The position numbers and the translations under genes are program-made. Positions 5,977 to 6,116 of a DNA stretch of 6,116 nt are shown piece after piece. The DNA comes from Thermoplasmata archaeon (lineage in GTDB: Archaea; Thermoplasmatota; Thermoplasmata; Thermoplasmatales; Thermoplasmataceae): positions 1-6,116 of the forward strand of contig JAJZOT010000115.1 of the NCBI GenBank assembly GCA_021847855.1. Direction: 5' to 3'. Every line of letters begins with the position of its first letter. Position 1 is the first letter of the stretch. The notes below the pieces were generated by a model that ran no database searches, was not told the DNA's origin, and was given only the letters and a program-made list of their open reading frames with translations.

Positions 5977-6001
5977 AACCAGCAATATCGGTACGATCAG
6001 A

Positions 6002-6116
6002 ATGAACGACGAGGAAAGGACCCGGATGTTCAACGAATCCGCAATTCGCCTATCCGAGTTATATAAAGGAAAGATAAATACCGTATCCAAGGTCCCGGTT
6101 CGCGATCTGAGAGATT
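6002..6116 (+). CDS. Probable malic enzyme (malate dehydrogenase, oxaloacetate-decarboxylating), N-terminal fragment
   Basis: The frame is open from ATG 6002 to the right edge, giving 38 codons; the rest lies outside the window. The segment ELYKGKINTVSKVPVRDLRD (19-38) matches the start of prokaryotic and archaeal NAD(P)-dependent malic enzymes, where a GKI..(S/P)KVP motif precedes the DLSLxYTPGVA signature that would come next. The enzyme converts malate to pyruvate and CO2 in the cytosol, linking the citric acid cycle to pyruvate. The first 13 residues (MNDEERTRMFNES) are charged and not conserved. A strong box A lies about 31 bases upstream, and no other start codon in frame is visible nearer to it. 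The call rests on about 20 residues, so it is moderate. Confidence 0.7.
   Translation, partial: MNDEERTRMFNESAIRLSELYKGKINTVSKVPVRDLRD

Noticed and set aside
5887..6090. 67-codon minus-strand frame over the GNAT/malic enzyme gap
   Set aside because: It covers both divergent promoters and the starts of two better-supported genes, and its product has no recognisable motif.
1..6116. CRISPR array, tRNA, rRNA, insertion sequence or defence island
   Set aside because: No regularly spaced repeats, cloverleaf-like sequence, terminal inverted repeats or transposase motifs were seen; the genes look like ordinary chromosomal ones.

Overview
The window looks like chromosomal DNA of a thermoacidophilic archaeon, most likely of the order Thermoplasmatales. 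This is inferred, not proven. AGA/AGG arginine and ATA isoleucine codons are frequent, and most genes start with no purine-rich ribosome binding site. AT-rich box-A elements sit about 22-31 bases ahead of most start codons, the arrangement of leaderless or nearly leaderless archaeal mRNAs. The proteins also fit: an ArsA/Get3-like ATPase, a dolichol-kinase-type membrane protein and the beginning of a malic enzyme.

There are seven protein genes, tightly packed and mostly alternating in strand. From the left: (1) an ArsA/Get3-like ATPase on the minus strand, cut by the left edge (1-735); (2) an aldose 1-epimerase on the plus strand (830-1660); (3) a DUF364-type protein with a Rossmann-like C-terminal half on the minus strand (1680-2522); (4) a fold-type III PLP-dependent decarboxylase on the plus strand (2680-3990, or from GTG 2659); (5) a polytopic membrane protein of the SEC59/VTE5/DGK1 CTP-dependent polyprenol kinase family on the plus strand (4036-4980); (6) a tandem-GNAT acetyltransferase on the minus strand (4977-5912); (7) the first 38 codons of a probable malic enzyme on the plus strand, running off the right edge (6002-6116).

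The divergent pairs 1/2, 3/4 and 6/7 share short intergenic regions of 89-157 bases that carry the promoters. The convergent pairs are 2/3, 19 bases apart, and 5/6, whose stop codons overlap by 4 bases. Only genes 4 and 5 run in the same direction next to each other, and gene 5 has its own box-A candidate, so no clear operon is visible.

The genes do not form one obvious pathway. Two are central sugar/carbon enzymes (epimerase, malic enzyme), one probably acts on membrane polyprenols, and the rest have uncertain substrates. The items most worth a second look are the decarboxylase, whose active-site motifs resemble the BtrK/exosortase-associated branch more than classical LysA; the polyprenol-kinase homologue with a long N-terminal membrane extension; and the ATPase with unusual switch motifs. 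I saw no mobile element, CRISPR array, tRNA or rRNA, and no convincing new multi-gene system.
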